From the NCBI RefSeq assembly GCF_029643425.1, contig NZ_CP119106.1, positions 3,472,001 to 3,536,000 of the forward strand: DNA of 64,000 nucleotides. The letters run 5' to 3'. Below the pieces are notes generated by a model. The model ran no database searches and was not told the origin of the DNA. It saw only the letters and a list, made by a program, of their open reading frames with translations. Positions 8,978-17,316 of this stretch are shown piece after piece (position 1 is the stretch's first letter; every line of letters starts with the position of its first letter). The position numbers were made by a program, and so were the translations under genes. The DNA comes from Isoptericola sp. AK164. Its GTDB lineage: Bacteria > Actinomycetota > Actinomycetes > Actinomycetales > Cellulomonadaceae.

Positions 8978-9006
8978 TCGTAAGTACTGATGACTTGTCT
9001 GTCAAT
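8978..9006 (-). promoter_or_regulatory. promoter of the ABC sugar operon with GntR operator
   Basis: Read on the minus strand: -35 TTGACA (9004-8999), 17-bp spacer, -10 TACGAT near 8980. The plus-strand 11-mer TGTCTGTCAAT (8996-9006) covers the -35 and matches the motif at the GntR promoter in 10 of 11 positions. Repression by the GntR protein at 2266-2934 is therefore likely. Confidence 0.6.
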
Positions 9007-9104
9007 CATGCGATGATCGACGCCAAGAGCGCCCTGCGGGGGCGATAGGTTCCACGAGAAGGAACTTCTCTTCTGCAGCACGGAAGGTAACGAGGGAGAA
9101 CAGG

Positions 9105-9497
9105 ATGAGCGCAGACAGCATCCCGCCGCCGCGGACCGTCGCACGCGCCGTCGCCGGCCTCGCCGTCCTCTACGGCCTCTACGCCGTCGGGGCGGTCCTG
9201 TCGTCGGCGGTCGGCTGGCCCGTCCCCGGAGGCATTATCGGCATGGTCCTCCTGCTCGCGCTGCTCCGGACACCGTGGGGCGAGCGGCTCGAGCGCTGCC
9301 TCGGCGGCATCGGTGCGGTGCTCGTCGCCCTGCTGCCGCTCCTGCTGGTCCCGGTGGCCGTCGGGGTCGTGGCCGAGCTGACCCTCCTGCGCCAGCAGTG
9401 GTGGGTGGTCGGGCTGACCGTCGCGGCCAGCTGGGTCGTCGCCGTCACGGTCGTGGCCGCCGTGTCACGCTGGACGTTCGCCAGGAGGCGGGCATGA
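9105..9497 (+). CDS. CidA/LrgA-family membrane protein
   Basis: 130 residues with four membrane helices. The motif VPGGIIGMVLLLALL after the second helix is characteristic of CidA/LrgA holin-like proteins, which act with LrgB-type partners in murein-hydrolase export or, as shown for some bacteria and plants, in small carboxylate export. A good ribosome-binding site (AGGGAGAACAGG) precedes the ATG. It overlaps its lrgB-like partner by four bases. Confidence 0.85.
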   Translation: MSADSIPPPRTVARAVAGLAVLYGLYAVGAVLSSAVGWPVPGGIIGMVLLLALLRTPWGERLERCLGGIGAVLVALLPLLLVPVAVGVVAELTLLRQQWWVVGLTVAASWVVAVTVVAAVSRWTFARRRA

Positions 9498-10213
9498 GCA
9501 CGCTCGTGACCGACGTCCCGGTGTGGGGCACCGTGCTCACCCTCGGGGGGTGGGTCCTCGCCGTCCTCGTCCTGCGCACCGTGCCGGCCGCCGCGCGCGT
9601 CGTCCCCCCGATCCTCGTCGCGATCGTCGTGGTGGCCGCCGTGCTGCTGGTCTCGGACGTTCCCTACGACCAGTTCGCCCGCACGTCCGCACCGCTCTCG
9701 GCACTGCTCGGGCCGGCCGTCGTCGCCCTGGCGCTGCCCGTCCACCGCTACCGGGCCGAGATCGCCGCCGTGCTGCCCGGACTGCTGACCTCGGCCCTCG
9801 CCGGAGTCGTCGCGGCAGCCGCCGTGGTGCTCGGGCTCGCCGCAGTGCTCGACGTCGACCCGGGCACGGTCGCCACCCTGGTGCCGATGCACGCGACGTC
9901 CCCGGTCTCCTCGGCGGTGAGCGCCGGCCTGGGCGGGTCGGCGGGGACCGCCGCCGTCGTCGCGATCTTCGCCGGGGTCCTGGGAGCGTCGGCGGGTCCG
10001 CCGCTGCTCCGGGCGCTGCGGATCACGGACCCCCGGGCGCGAGGCCTGGCCATCGGCGTCTCGTCGCACGCGATCGGGACCAGCCGCGCCCTCGAGATCG
10101 ACGCCGAGACTGGGACCTACGCGGCGATCGGCATGGCCTGCGGAGCCGTCCTCGTCGCCACGACCAGCGCTGTCGTCGCCGCCGTCCCCGGCCTCGCCGC
10201 GCTCCTGCCCTGA
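9494..10213 (+). CDS. LrgB/CidB-family membrane protein
   Basis: 239 residues with multiple membrane helices. Signature blocks: VALALPVHRYRAEI, ATLVPMHATSPVSSAVSAGLGG and GVSSHAIGTSRALEIDAETG, the last being the most conserved LrgB stretch. The ATG overlaps the cidA-like stop. A longer frame in another phase covering this gene has actinobacterial shadow composition and was discarded. The pair lies divergently from the sugar operon and could be read from the same 166-bp intergenic region. Confidence 0.88.
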   Translation: MSTLVTDVPVWGTVLTLGGWVLAVLVLRTVPAAARVVPPILVAIVVVAAVLLVSDVPYDQFARTSAPLSALLGPAVVALALPVHRYRAEIAAVLPGLLTSALAGVVAAAAVVLGLAAVLDVDPGTVATLVPMHATSPVSSAVSAGLGGSAGTAAVVAIFAGVLGASAGPPLLRALRITDPRARGLAIGVSSHAIGTSRALEIDAETGTYAAIGMACGAVLVATTSAVVAAVPGLAALLP

Positions 10214-10246
10214 CCCTGCGCTGCCGAGGTCGGCCGGGCCCACCCG

Positions 10247-11458
10247 TCACGGACGGGCGCCCACCCTCGCCCTCGGCCGGGCCGAGGACCCGAGCACGAC
10301 ACCGACCGCCAGGAGCGCGAGCGCCGCGTAGCCGACGGCGATCCAGGACAGCTCGAGCGTGGCGGACAGCCGCCCCGCGACCAGGCTCGGCACCGCCGCT
10401 CCCCCGTAGGAGAACAGGTAGACGGTGGCCATGAGCCCGGCCCGCTCGGCCGGGTCCGTCCGGGCGAGCAGCCCGCGCATCGTCCCGGTGAACGCCGCGC
10501 CCTGCCCGGCCCCGGCGACGACGCCGCACAGCACGACGGTCACGACGGACCCGGTGTGCAGGCCCACGACGACGCCCGTCACGGCCAGCGCGAACACGAC
10601 GATGCCGAGCCGTTGGGCCGCGCCCGCGGCGAGCCGTCCGGTCAGCGGCCCCCCGAACGCGTACGGGGCCATGAAGGCCGCGAAGACGGTCCCCGCGACC
10701 AGCGTGCTGTCGGTGCCGAGGTCGCGGGCGGCGATGGTCGGGCTGAACGCCTGGTAGAAGCCACCGAGCGCCCAGGTGGCGCAGAACACGGCGATCGCTG
10801 CGGGCAGCAGCGGCCGGGTCGCCGGCGGCAGGGAGACCCGGGGACGCAGGGACGCGAAGGCCCCGGATCGGCGTCCGACCGGCTCGGGGCTGCCGACCAG
10901 CAGCGCGGCACAGACCGCGAGCACGGCCGTGACGACCAGGTACGGCGTCCGCTCGGGCGCCGGGCCGTGCTCCGCGAGCGCCCCGGTGCCCAGCGCGCCG
11001 AGGGTGAGACCGATCAACGGCGACCCGGCCGCCGTGGCGGCGGCCAGCCAGCGCGGCCGGTCCGGTGCCAGGTCGACGACGTACGTCGTCAGCGCCGACG
11101 ACGCGAGCCCGCACGCCACGCCGTGCAGCACCCGGCCGGTGACGAGCACGGACAGGCCGGTCACGTCGAGCAGGGCGAGACTGCCCACCGCCGCCAGCGC
11201 GACGGCCGCCAGGCTCACGGTGCGCCGACCGAGGTGGTCCGACAGGCGTCCGAGCACGACCAGGGAGACCATCACCGCCACGAAGTACGACACCGCCGCG
11301 ATCGAGAGGTCACCGGTGGTGAGGCCGTCCTGCACGCGGTACCGCTCGTACAGCGGGATCGGCGAGCCGGAGGCGGCGAAGACCGCCACCAGCGAGACGG
11401 TGGCGGCGGCGAAGCCGAGGCGGGTCCGTGGTTGCACCCGGCGAGCACACCCCGGCAC
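10247..11458 (-). CDS. MFS transporter (drug/metabolite exporter)
   Basis: 403 residues, about 12 membrane helices. The MFS loop signature between helices 2 and 3 is present as GRLSDHLGRR. The N-terminus TRLGFAAATVSLVAVFAASGSPIPLYERYR resembles a common actinobacterial exporter subgroup. Convergent with the lrgB-like gene and divergent from a quinone oxidoreductase. Substrate unknown. Confidence 0.8.
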   Translation of the reverse strand: MPGCARRVQPRTRLGFAAATVSLVAVFAASGSPIPLYERYRVQDGLTTGDLSIAAVSYFVAVMVSLVVLGRLSDHLGRRTVSLAAVALAAVGSLALLDVTGLSVLVTGRVLHGVACGLASSALTTYVVDLAPDRPRWLAAATAAGSPLIGLTLGALGTGALAEHGPAPERTPYLVVTAVLAVCAALLVGSPEPVGRRSGAFASLRPRVSLPPATRPLLPAAIAVFCATWALGGFYQAFSPTIAARDLGTDSTLVAGTVFAAFMAPYAFGGPLTGRLAAGAAQRLGIVVFALAVTGVVVGLHTGSVVTVVLCGVVAGAGQGAAFTGTMRGLLARTDPAERAGLMATVYLFSYGGAAVPSLVAGRLSATLELSWIAVGYAALALLAVGVVLGSSARPRARVGARP

Positions 11459-11507
11459 GCTCGGGCGCGACAGTCACTGACGAGGGGTGTACCAGCAGTG
11501 TCTCCCG

Positions 11508-11537
11508 CGCCGGACCCGCCCGGGAGACGGTGGACGG
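11508..11537. promoter_or_regulatory. interrupted inverted repeat in a divergent promoter region
   Basis: GTCTCCCG and CGGGAGAC form an 8-bp inverted repeat with a GC-rich spacer between the divergent MFS and oxidoreductase genes. It could be a regulator site or an RNA hairpin in the oxidoreductase leader; no regulator gene is adjacent. Confidence 0.35.
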
Positions 11538-11601
11538 CGGGCCCTGCGCGTGCGACGCCGCCGGCCCGTCCACCGCACCACCGATCGTGAAGGATGTCCC
11601 G

Positions 11602-12573
11602 ATGCGAGCACTCGGACTGACGACCTACGGCGGACCCGAGGTCCTGCGCCCCGTGGAGCTGCCCGAGCCCCACGCCGGACCCGGCGAGGTCCGCGTGGCG
11701 GTCCGTGCGGCCGCGCTCAACCCCGCGGACGTGATGCTCCGCGACGGGTCCCTGGCAGCCGTGTACGAGGGCCTCGAGCCGCCCTACGTCCCGGGCATGG
11801 ACGTCGCCGGCCTCGTGGACGAGGTCGGGCCCGACGTCGACCCCGAGATCGCCGTCGAGACCGGCCGGTTCGTGGTCGGCGTCGTCGACAACACCGGGAG
11901 CCACGGCGGCTACAGCGAGCACGTCGTGCTGCCGGCCGCGTCCGTCACCGCGGCACCGGCCGGGGCGAGCTTCGCGGAGGCCGCGTCCTTCCTCATGAAC
12001 GCGCTCACCGCCCGCAACGCCCTCGACGTCCTCGCCCTGCCCGAGGGATCCTCCGTGCTCGTGACCGGTGCGGCCGGGGCGGTCGGCGGCTACGCCGTCG
12101 CGCTGGCGCACGCCGAGGGCCTCCGGGTGGTCGCTCTCGCCTCACCCGCCGACGAGGCGGCCCTGCGCGCGGCCGGCGCGGACGAGTTCGTCCCGCGCGG
12201 GGACGACGCCGTCGTGGACGTCCTCGGCCTCGTGCCCGGCGGTGTCGACGCCGTGATCGACGCCGCCTGCCTGTACGACCGGATCACCCCAGCCGTCCGC
12301 GACGGCGGCACGCTCGTCGACCTGCGCTTCTGGGACGGCGACCCCGGGCGCGGCATCCACGTCGCGCACGTCAACGTCCGCGAGCGCGCCACCGACCACG
12401 CCGCGATCGTCCGGCTGCGCGAGCAGGTCGAGGCGGGCCTGCTGCCGATGCGCGTGGCGGAGACCTTCTCCGCGGCCGACGTCTTCGACGCCCACCGCCG
12501 CCTCGACCGGGGCGGTCTGCGCGGACGGGTCGTGCTGCTCTTCGGCGACGGTCGCGAGCGGACCACGGCGTGA
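11602..12573 (+). CDS. NADPH:quinone oxidoreductase-like (MDR/zinc-independent) enzyme
   Basis: 323 residues. MRALGLTTYGGPEVLRPVELPEP is the typical quinone-oxidoreductase opening; the nucleotide-binding motif is VTGAAGAVGGYAVALA. The catalytic zinc ligands of alcohol dehydrogenases are absent, as in QOR-type members. The ATG at 11602 was chosen because homology starts there and an upstream purine-rich site (GAAGGATG) precedes it. It faces the cyclophilin-like gene across a strong terminator. Confidence 0.85.
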   Translation: MRALGLTTYGGPEVLRPVELPEPHAGPGEVRVAVRAAALNPADVMLRDGSLAAVYEGLEPPYVPGMDVAGLVDEVGPDVDPEIAVETGRFVVGVVDNTGSHGGYSEHVVLPAASVTAAPAGASFAEAASFLMNALTARNALDVLALPEGSSVLVTGAAGAVGGYAVALAHAEGLRVVALASPADEAALRAAGADEFVPRGDDAVVDVLGLVPGGVDAVIDAACLYDRITPAVRDGGTLVDLRFWDGDPGRGIHVAHVNVRERATDHAAIVRLREQVEAGLLPMRVAETFSAADVFDAHRRLDRGGLRGRVVLLFGDGRERTTA

Positions 12574-12577
12574 CCCG

Positions 12578-12615
12578 CGGTCCGGCGGGTGGCCGGCCGG
12601 CCACCCGCCGGACCG
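12578..12615. terminator. long perfect palindrome, bidirectional terminator
   Basis: A 38-bp uninterrupted palindrome sits between the convergent oxidoreductase and cyclophilin-like genes and abuts the latter's stop codon. It would form a stem of about 17 bp in RNA from either strand. Confidence 0.8.
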
Positions 12616-12975
12616 TCAGTCGACGACCGAGATCGTGACCTCGGTCGGACCGTCCAGCGCGCCCAGGACGGCGGCCGCGTCCGCGTCGTCGAACGCCCCG
12701 AGCCGCACCAGACCCGGCGCGTGGCCGAAGTCGCGGTAGAAGATCGCGAGGTTGCCCCAGGGGGCGTAGTACATGAGGTCGCCGGCGTTCCCGGTGGTCC
12801 CGTCCGGCTCGCCCGCCGTGGAGAGGCGGGACGGCAGGTCGGCGACCTTCTCGATGCCGTGGAAGTCGTCGAGGGTGAGGGTGAGCGGCAGCAGCGCGAG
12901 GAAGTCGCGCGCGGCCGCGCCGTCCGCCGGGGTGGCGGTGAGGTCACGGCCCGCGACCGTGAGTCGGATCGTCAT
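12616..12975 (-). CDS. cyclophilin-like fold protein
   Basis: 119 residues. The pattern TIRLTVAGRDLTATPADGAAARDFLALLPLTLTL...LMYYAPWGNLAIFYRDF matches the small 'cyclophilin-like' (Cyclophil_like2) family. Such proteins share the cyclophilin barrel but mostly lack prolyl isomerase residues; function is unknown. The ATG at 12975 has a GGAGCTC ribosome-binding site. It lies 20 bp downstream of the cupredoxin gene, so probably in one transcript with it. Confidence 0.75.
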   Translation of the reverse strand: MTIRLTVAGRDLTATPADGAAARDFLALLPLTLTLDDFHGIEKVADLPSRLSTAGEPDGTTGNAGDLMYYAPWGNLAIFYRDFGHAPGLVRLGAFDDADAAAVLGALDGPTEVTISVVD

Positions 12976-12995
12976 GGGAGCTCCTCGGTGGGTGG

Positions 12996-13469
12996 TCAGG
13001 AGACGGTGACCGTCCCGGTCATCAGCGGGTGCACGGTGCACGAGAACGTGAACGTCCCCGTGGCCCCTGCCGTGACCGTGACGCTCTCGCCGGGACCGAG
13101 CACTCCGGTGTCCACACCGGCCTCCTCGGAGGTCCACGAGTGCTCCAGACGGCCGTCGTTCGTCACCAGCACACTCTCCCCCGCGGCGATCGTCTCCGCA
13201 CCCACGGAGAACGAGGTATCGGTGATGCTGACCTGCACGTCGGCAGCGGCCTGAGCGGACGCGCCGGCGTCGTCGGCCGCTGCGGGTCCCGTCGGCCCCG
13301 GCGTCGCGGTCGCGGCGGACGGCCCCGCGGCGGACGGGCCGGGGCCGCCGGCGCAGGCGGACAGCCCCAGCAGGACGGCCGGGAGCACGAGGCGCCCGAG
13401 CGCGCGGCGTGTCGACGAGGCGGGCCGGGCGGGCGAGCCCGCGGCGTGCGGGCGGGGACGAGTGCTCAT
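12996..13469 (-). CDS. cupredoxin-domain lipoprotein (type-1 copper protein)
   Basis: 157 residues. Signal peptide with lipobox LSAC (Cys39), then an Ala/Pro/Gly linker to about residue 75, then a small cupredoxin. Likely copper ligands are His110 (LEHSW), Cys144, His147 and Met150 in the block FSCTVHPLM, a complete type-1 set. It is anchored on the outer face of the membrane and could donate to or accept electrons from the multicopper oxidase encoded divergently at 13609. The two genes share a 139-bp intergenic region. Confidence 0.88.
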   Translation of the reverse strand: MSTRPRPHAAGSPARPASSTRRALGRLVLPAVLLGLSACAGGPGPSAAGPSAATATPGPTGPAAADDAGASAQAAADVQVSITDTSFSVGAETIAAGESVLVTNDGRLEHSWTSEEAGVDTGVLGPGESVTVTAGATGTFTFSCTVHPLMTGTVTVS

Positions 13470-13608
13470 CCCCGGGACGCTACGTCCCTCGCCGGTGGGC
13501 TGGGATGCCCTGGGAGAACACCTCTCGCCAGGCACTCCCTGCCCCGGTCCACCCGGGGGACGCTGAGGTCGGCCGCCGCCGCACCACGACCGAAGGGCCC
13601 CGCGACCG

Positions 13609-15114
13609 ATGACTCCTCCCGATGCCCCGCTCCTCGACCGTCGATCCTTCCTGACCCTGGCCGGGGCCGGGATCGGGACCGCCGTCCTGGCGGCCTGCGC
13701 TCCCTCGGGACCCGGCACGTCACCGACCACCGCCCCGTCGCCGTCCCCGGCGAGCACCCGACCTGCCGGTGCCGGCGGGACCCTCCGCGTCCCCGCACTC
13801 CTCACCGGGGCACCCGGACCCGACGGCCCGGTCTTCGACCTCGCCGCGCAGGTCGGCCGCACCGAGCTCGTCCCGGGGACGTCGACGGAGACCTGGGGGT
13901 TCGACGGCCCCGTGCTGGGACCGACGCTGCGGGTGTCGCGCGGCGACCGGGTGCGCATGCGGATCCGCAACGACCTCGCCGAGACCACGACGGTCCACTG
14001 GCACGGCATGCACCTGCCCGCGGCGGCCGACGGCGGGCCGCACCAGCCGATCGAGCCCGGCGAGACCTGGGACGTGAGCTGGCAGGTCGACCAGCCCGCC
14101 GCGACGCTCTGGTACCACCCCCACCCGCACGGGGCGACGGAGCGGCACGTGTACCGGGGCCTGACGGGCCTCCTGATCGTCGACGACGAGGACGAGGCGG
14201 CCCTCGGGCTCCCCCGCGAGTACGGGGTCGACGACATTCCTCTGATCGTCCAGGACAAGGAGCTCGACGACACCGGTGCGCTGGTGGAGACCGAGCGCCG
14301 CGGACCGGGGATGCTCGGCAGCACGGTGCTCGTCAACGGGGTCGCCGACGCGAGCCTCGAGCTCGCCGCCCGGTCGACCCGGCTGCGGATCCTCAACGGT
14401 TCCACGGCCCGCAGCTACGCCTTCGGCCTCTCCGACGGCCGTCCCGTGGACCTCGTGGCCTCCGACGGCGGCCTGCTGCCCGAGCCGGTCCGCACCCCGC
14501 GTGTGCAGCTCACCCCGGGCGAGCGGGCCGAGATCGTCGTGCACGTCGAGCCGGGCGAGTCGCTGGTGCTGCGGTCGTTCCCGCAGGACCTCGGGGACGT
14601 CGCCGGGACGACGGGCGGGGAGGACGAGCTCGACGTACTCGCCCTCTCCGCCCCGGCCGGGCTCCCCGCGAGCGCCCCGGTCCCGTCGCGGCTGGTCGAG
14701 GTCCCGCGGTACGACCTCGCGGAGGCCGTGCGGACACGCCGGTTCGAGATGCGGACCGACCGCATCAACGAGCAGCCGATGGACATGTCGCGGATCGACG
14801 AGGTGGTCACTGTCGACGAGCTCGAGGTGTGGGAGGTGCTGAACACCACGCGCACGCCCCACAACTTCCACGTCCACGACGTCCAGTTCCAGGTCGCCGA
14901 CCTGGGCGGCGAGCAGCCGCCGCCCCATCTGGCCGGGTGGAAGGACACCGTCTACCTGCCCCCCGGGGTGCCCGTGCGGCTCGCGCTGCGCTTCACGGAG
15001 CACACCGACCCTGACCTGCCGTACATGTACCACTGCCACCTGCTGTGGCACGAGGACATCGGCATGATGGGGCAGTTCGTCGTCGTCGGCCCCGAGGAAC
15101 GGGTCGGGTCCTAG
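13609..15114 (+). CDS. multicopper oxidase (CueO/laccase-like), Tat-exported
   Basis: 501 residues. The N-terminus has a twin-arginine motif (DRRSFLTLAG) and a lipobox-like LAAC, so it is likely exported folded and lipidated. All four copper blocks are present: HWHGMH, HPHPHG, HNFHVHD and HCHLLWHEDIGMM, the last with the type-1 Cys and Met. Three cupredoxin domains are expected for this length. Probable role: oxidation of Cu(I), phenols or other metals outside the membrane. The divergent cupredoxin lipoprotein suggests a partner in copper handling. It converges with a small secreted protein gene, the stops overlapping at CTAG. Confidence 0.92.
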   Translation: MTPPDAPLLDRRSFLTLAGAGIGTAVLAACAPSGPGTSPTTAPSPSPASTRPAGAGGTLRVPALLTGAPGPDGPVFDLAAQVGRTELVPGTSTETWGFDGPVLGPTLRVSRGDRVRMRIRNDLAETTTVHWHGMHLPAAADGGPHQPIEPGETWDVSWQVDQPAATLWYHPHPHGATERHVYRGLTGLLIVDDEDEAALGLPREYGVDDIPLIVQDKELDDTGALVETERRGPGMLGSTVLVNGVADASLELAARSTRLRILNGSTARSYAFGLSDGRPVDLVASDGGLLPEPVRTPRVQLTPGERAEIVVHVEPGESLVLRSFPQDLGDVAGTTGGEDELDVLALSAPAGLPASAPVPSRLVEVPRYDLAEAVRTRRFEMRTDRINEQPMDMSRIDEVVTVDELEVWEVLNTTRTPHNFHVHDVQFQVADLGGEQPPPHLAGWKDTVYLPPGVPVRLALRFTEHTDPDLPYMYHCHLLWHEDIGMMGQFVVVGPEERVGS

Positions 15115-15527
15115 GCCAGCACGAGCGGCCGGCGCAGGTGGACCAGGAGCCGGACGTCGACCGTGCGCCGCCGTTCCACCAGCCGCACGCCGTCCAGGGA
15201 GAGCGTGCCGGTGATCTCGGCCGAGCCGCCGCGGACGGCGACCAGCGCGCCGCCCTCGACGACGGCGGCGACGCCCGTGAGCACGAGCACGACGGACCCG
15301 ACGAGCTCGTCGCCGTCCCACAGCAGCTCGACCCTCCGGGCGTCGGTGGTGTCGTCCGGGCAGTCGGTGAACCCCTGGACCACGACGGAGACCTCGGTCT
15401 CGGGCGCCCCGGCCCCTGGTTCGACGCTCAGCGTGGGGTTCGAGTCGACGACGGCCGCGGTCCCCAGCAGCAGGCCGAGGACGACCCCCAGCACCCTCCG
15501 TACCGCTCGAGGAGCCACGGCGGCCAC
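15111..15527 (-). CDS. small secreted hypothetical protein
   Basis: 138 residues from a GTG at 15527, chosen because a GAGGAGAG site lies upstream and the N-terminus then reads as a signal peptide (RRVLGVVLGLLLGTAAVV). The rest is beta-rich with GFTDCPDDTTDARRVELLWDGDELVGSVVL; only one cysteine. No family recognised. The stop overlaps that of the convergent multicopper oxidase by three bases. Confidence 0.55.
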   Translation of the reverse strand: MAAVAPRAVRRVLGVVLGLLLGTAAVVDSNPTLSVEPGAGAPETEVSVVVQGFTDCPDDTTDARRVELLWDGDELVGSVVLVLTGVAAVVEGGALVAVRGGSAEITGTLSLDGVRLVERRRTVDVRLLVHLRRPLVLA

Positions 15528-15610
15528 CTCCGTCGGTGAGACCTCTCCTCTGATGGTCTGGAGCGGCGTCCCGGCCCACCTGATACGCGCGGCCGCCTCC
15601 GGGCGAACCC

Positions 15611-15640
15611 TGCATGGTTGCACGTCTATGCAGATACGCA
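15611..15640. promoter_or_regulatory. tandem TGCA-N4-YGCA repeats, candidate ArsR operator
   Basis: Two 12-mers, TGCATGGTTGCA and TGCAGATACGCA, start 18 bp apart just upstream of the MFS-arsR operon. The placement 13 bp before the GTG start and the partial symmetry fit a self-regulating ArsR/SmtB site. No consensus for this subfamily can be confirmed by eye. Confidence 0.4.
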
Positions 15641-15652
15641 GATGATGGGTCC

Positions 15653-16918
15653 GTGCTGCACGTCCTGACCCGTCGCGTCTACCGCCGGCTCTTCCTCGCC
15701 CAGGTGGTCGCGCTCGCCGGCACCGGGCTCGCCACGGTCGCCCTCGGGCTGCTCGCCTACGACCTGGCCGGCGTCGACGCCGGCCAGGTGCTCGGCACCG
15801 CGCTCGCGGTGAAGATGGTCGCCTACGTGGTCGTCGCGCCCCTGGCCGCGGCCGCCGTCGCACGGCTCCCGCGACGCGCGGTCATGGTCGGCTCCGACGT
15901 CGTCCGGCTGCTGGTCGCCGGGTCGCTGCCGTTCGTCGGCGAGGTCTGGCAGGTCTACGTCCTCGTCTTCGTCCTGCAGGCCGCGTCCGCCACGTTCACC
16001 CCCACGTTCCAGTCCGTGATCCCCGACGTGCTCGACGACGAGGAGGAGTACACCGCGGCGCTGTCCCTGTCCCGGCTGGCGTACGACCTCGAGGCCGTGC
16101 TCGCCCCCGTGCTCGCGGCGGCCCTGCTGCTCGTCGTGCCCAGCGCGGCCCTGTTCCTCGGCACCGCGGTCGGGTTCGGCGCGTCGGCGCTCCTCGTCGC
16201 CGCCACGGTGCTGCCGCGGCGGGGCGCGGAGAACGCCGGGGACGGCCCGCGGATGCCCTTCGGCGAGCGCGTCCGGCACGGGACCCGGCTCGTCGTGCGC
16301 ACCCCGGCCCTGCGCCCGGTCCTGGCGCTGAACATGGCCGTCGCCGCGGCCGGCGCGTTCGTCATCGTCCAGACGGTGGTCGTGGCGCGCTCGACGTTCG
16401 GGCAGGGCGAGGCCGTCGTCGCGCTGCTCCTCGCCGCGAACGGCGTCGGCTCCATGGCGGCGGCCGTCGCCCTCCCGCGCGTGCTCCGCCGTCGGCCCGA
16501 GCGGTGGGTCATGGTGGGCGGGGCCGGGCTGCTCACCGCGGCCACCGCCGTCGTCCCGCTCGCCCTCGCCGCGCCGTCCGCCGGGGTCGGGCTCACGGCG
16601 GTCGCCGGGCTGTGGGCGCTGGTCGGCCTCGGGTGGGCGTCCGTCGAGACGCCCGTCGGCCGGATCGTGCGCCGCACGATCCCGGCCGCGGACCGTCCGG
16701 CCGTCTTCGCGGCCCAGTTCGCGCTGCTGCACGCGTGCTGGCTGGTGACCTACCCGCTGGCCGGATGGCTCGGCACGGCGGTCGGCCTGCCCGCGACCGC
16801 CCTGGTCCTCACCGCGCTCGCCGCCTCCGCGACCACGGCGGCGGCCCTGCTGTGGCCGCGGGGTCGCACCCCGGCTGCCGCGGGGCCTGCCCGCGCGGAG
16901 CCACCGGTGCGATCATGA
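15653..16918 (+). CDS. MFS transporter, probable metal or drug efflux
   Basis: 421 residues from the GTG at 15653; an ATG 39 bases upstream lies inside the putative operator and is less likely. About 12 membrane helices, opening with TRRVYRRLFLAQVVALAGTGLATVALG as in small-molecule exporters of the MFS-ArsR type. Its stop overlaps the ArsR start (ATGA). Since the ArsR carries a complete alpha-5 metal site, the transporter may export Zn, Co or Ni or a metal complex; this is inference from the pair. Confidence 0.8.
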   Translation: MLHVLTRRVYRRLFLAQVVALAGTGLATVALGLLAYDLAGVDAGQVLGTALAVKMVAYVVVAPLAAAAVARLPRRAVMVGSDVVRLLVAGSLPFVGEVWQVYVLVFVLQAASATFTPTFQSVIPDVLDDEEEYTAALSLSRLAYDLEAVLAPVLAAALLLVVPSAALFLGTAVGFGASALLVAATVLPRRGAENAGDGPRMPFGERVRHGTRLVVRTPALRPVLALNMAVAAAGAFVIVQTVVVARSTFGQGEAVVALLLAANGVGSMAAAVALPRVLRRRPERWVMVGGAGLLTAATAVVPLALAAPSAGVGLTAVAGLWALVGLGWASVETPVGRIVRRTIPAADRPAVFAAQFALLHACWLVTYPLAGWLGTAVGLPATALVLTALAASATTAAALLWPRGRTPAAAGPARAEPPVRS

Positions 16919-17265
16919 GTCCCGTGGCCACCACCGAGCGCAGCGCACCACCGGACCTGGAGCTCGACCACGCCGTCGACGTCCTCCGCCTGCTCGCGGA
17001 CCGCACCCGCCTGGCCGTCCTGGCGATGCTCGACGGGACCGAGATGTCGGTGGGCGAGATCGCCAGACGGCTCGACCGTCCCGGCCCGGCCGTCTCCCAG
17101 CACCTCGCCAAGCTCCGCGCCGCTCGCCTCGTGACGTCGCGCCGGGACGGCACGACCGTCTACTACGGCCAGCCGGACGAGCACGTCGCGGCGCTCGTCG
17201 CGAACGTGCTGCACCACACCGAGCACCTGCTCTACGAGGTGCCGCCGCACCACCGTGCCGACTGA
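16915..17265 (+). CDS. ArsR/SmtB-family metal-sensing repressor (CzrA/NmtR type)
   Basis: 116 residues, winged-helix ArsR fold with the recognition helix PGPAVSQHLAKLRAARLV and wing SRRDGTTVYY. The classical CVC site of ArsR is absent, but the C-terminal helix has Asp88-x-His90-x10-His101-x2-His104, exactly the alpha-5 spacing of CzrA/NmtR/SmtB Zn/Co/Ni sensors. The tail VPPHHRAD is also His-rich. Start overlaps the MFS stop; the operon probably derepresses when the metal binds. Confidence 0.88.
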   Translation: MSPVATTERSAPPDLELDHAVDVLRLLADRTRLAVLAMLDGTEMSVGEIARRLDRPGPAVSQHLAKLRAARLVTSRRDGTTVYYGQPDEHVAALVANVLHHTEHLLYEVPPHHRAD

Positions 17266-17270
17266 CCGGC

Positions 17271-17310
17271 GTCGTGGGCGGACGTCCTCGTCAGGACGTC
17301 CGCCCACGAC
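17271..17310. terminator. bidirectional hairpin terminator
   Basis: An 18-bp perfect stem (17271-17288 with 17293-17310) and a 4-nt loop between the convergent arsR and GH120 genes. Confidence 0.82.
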
Positions 17311-17316
17311 CTCGCG

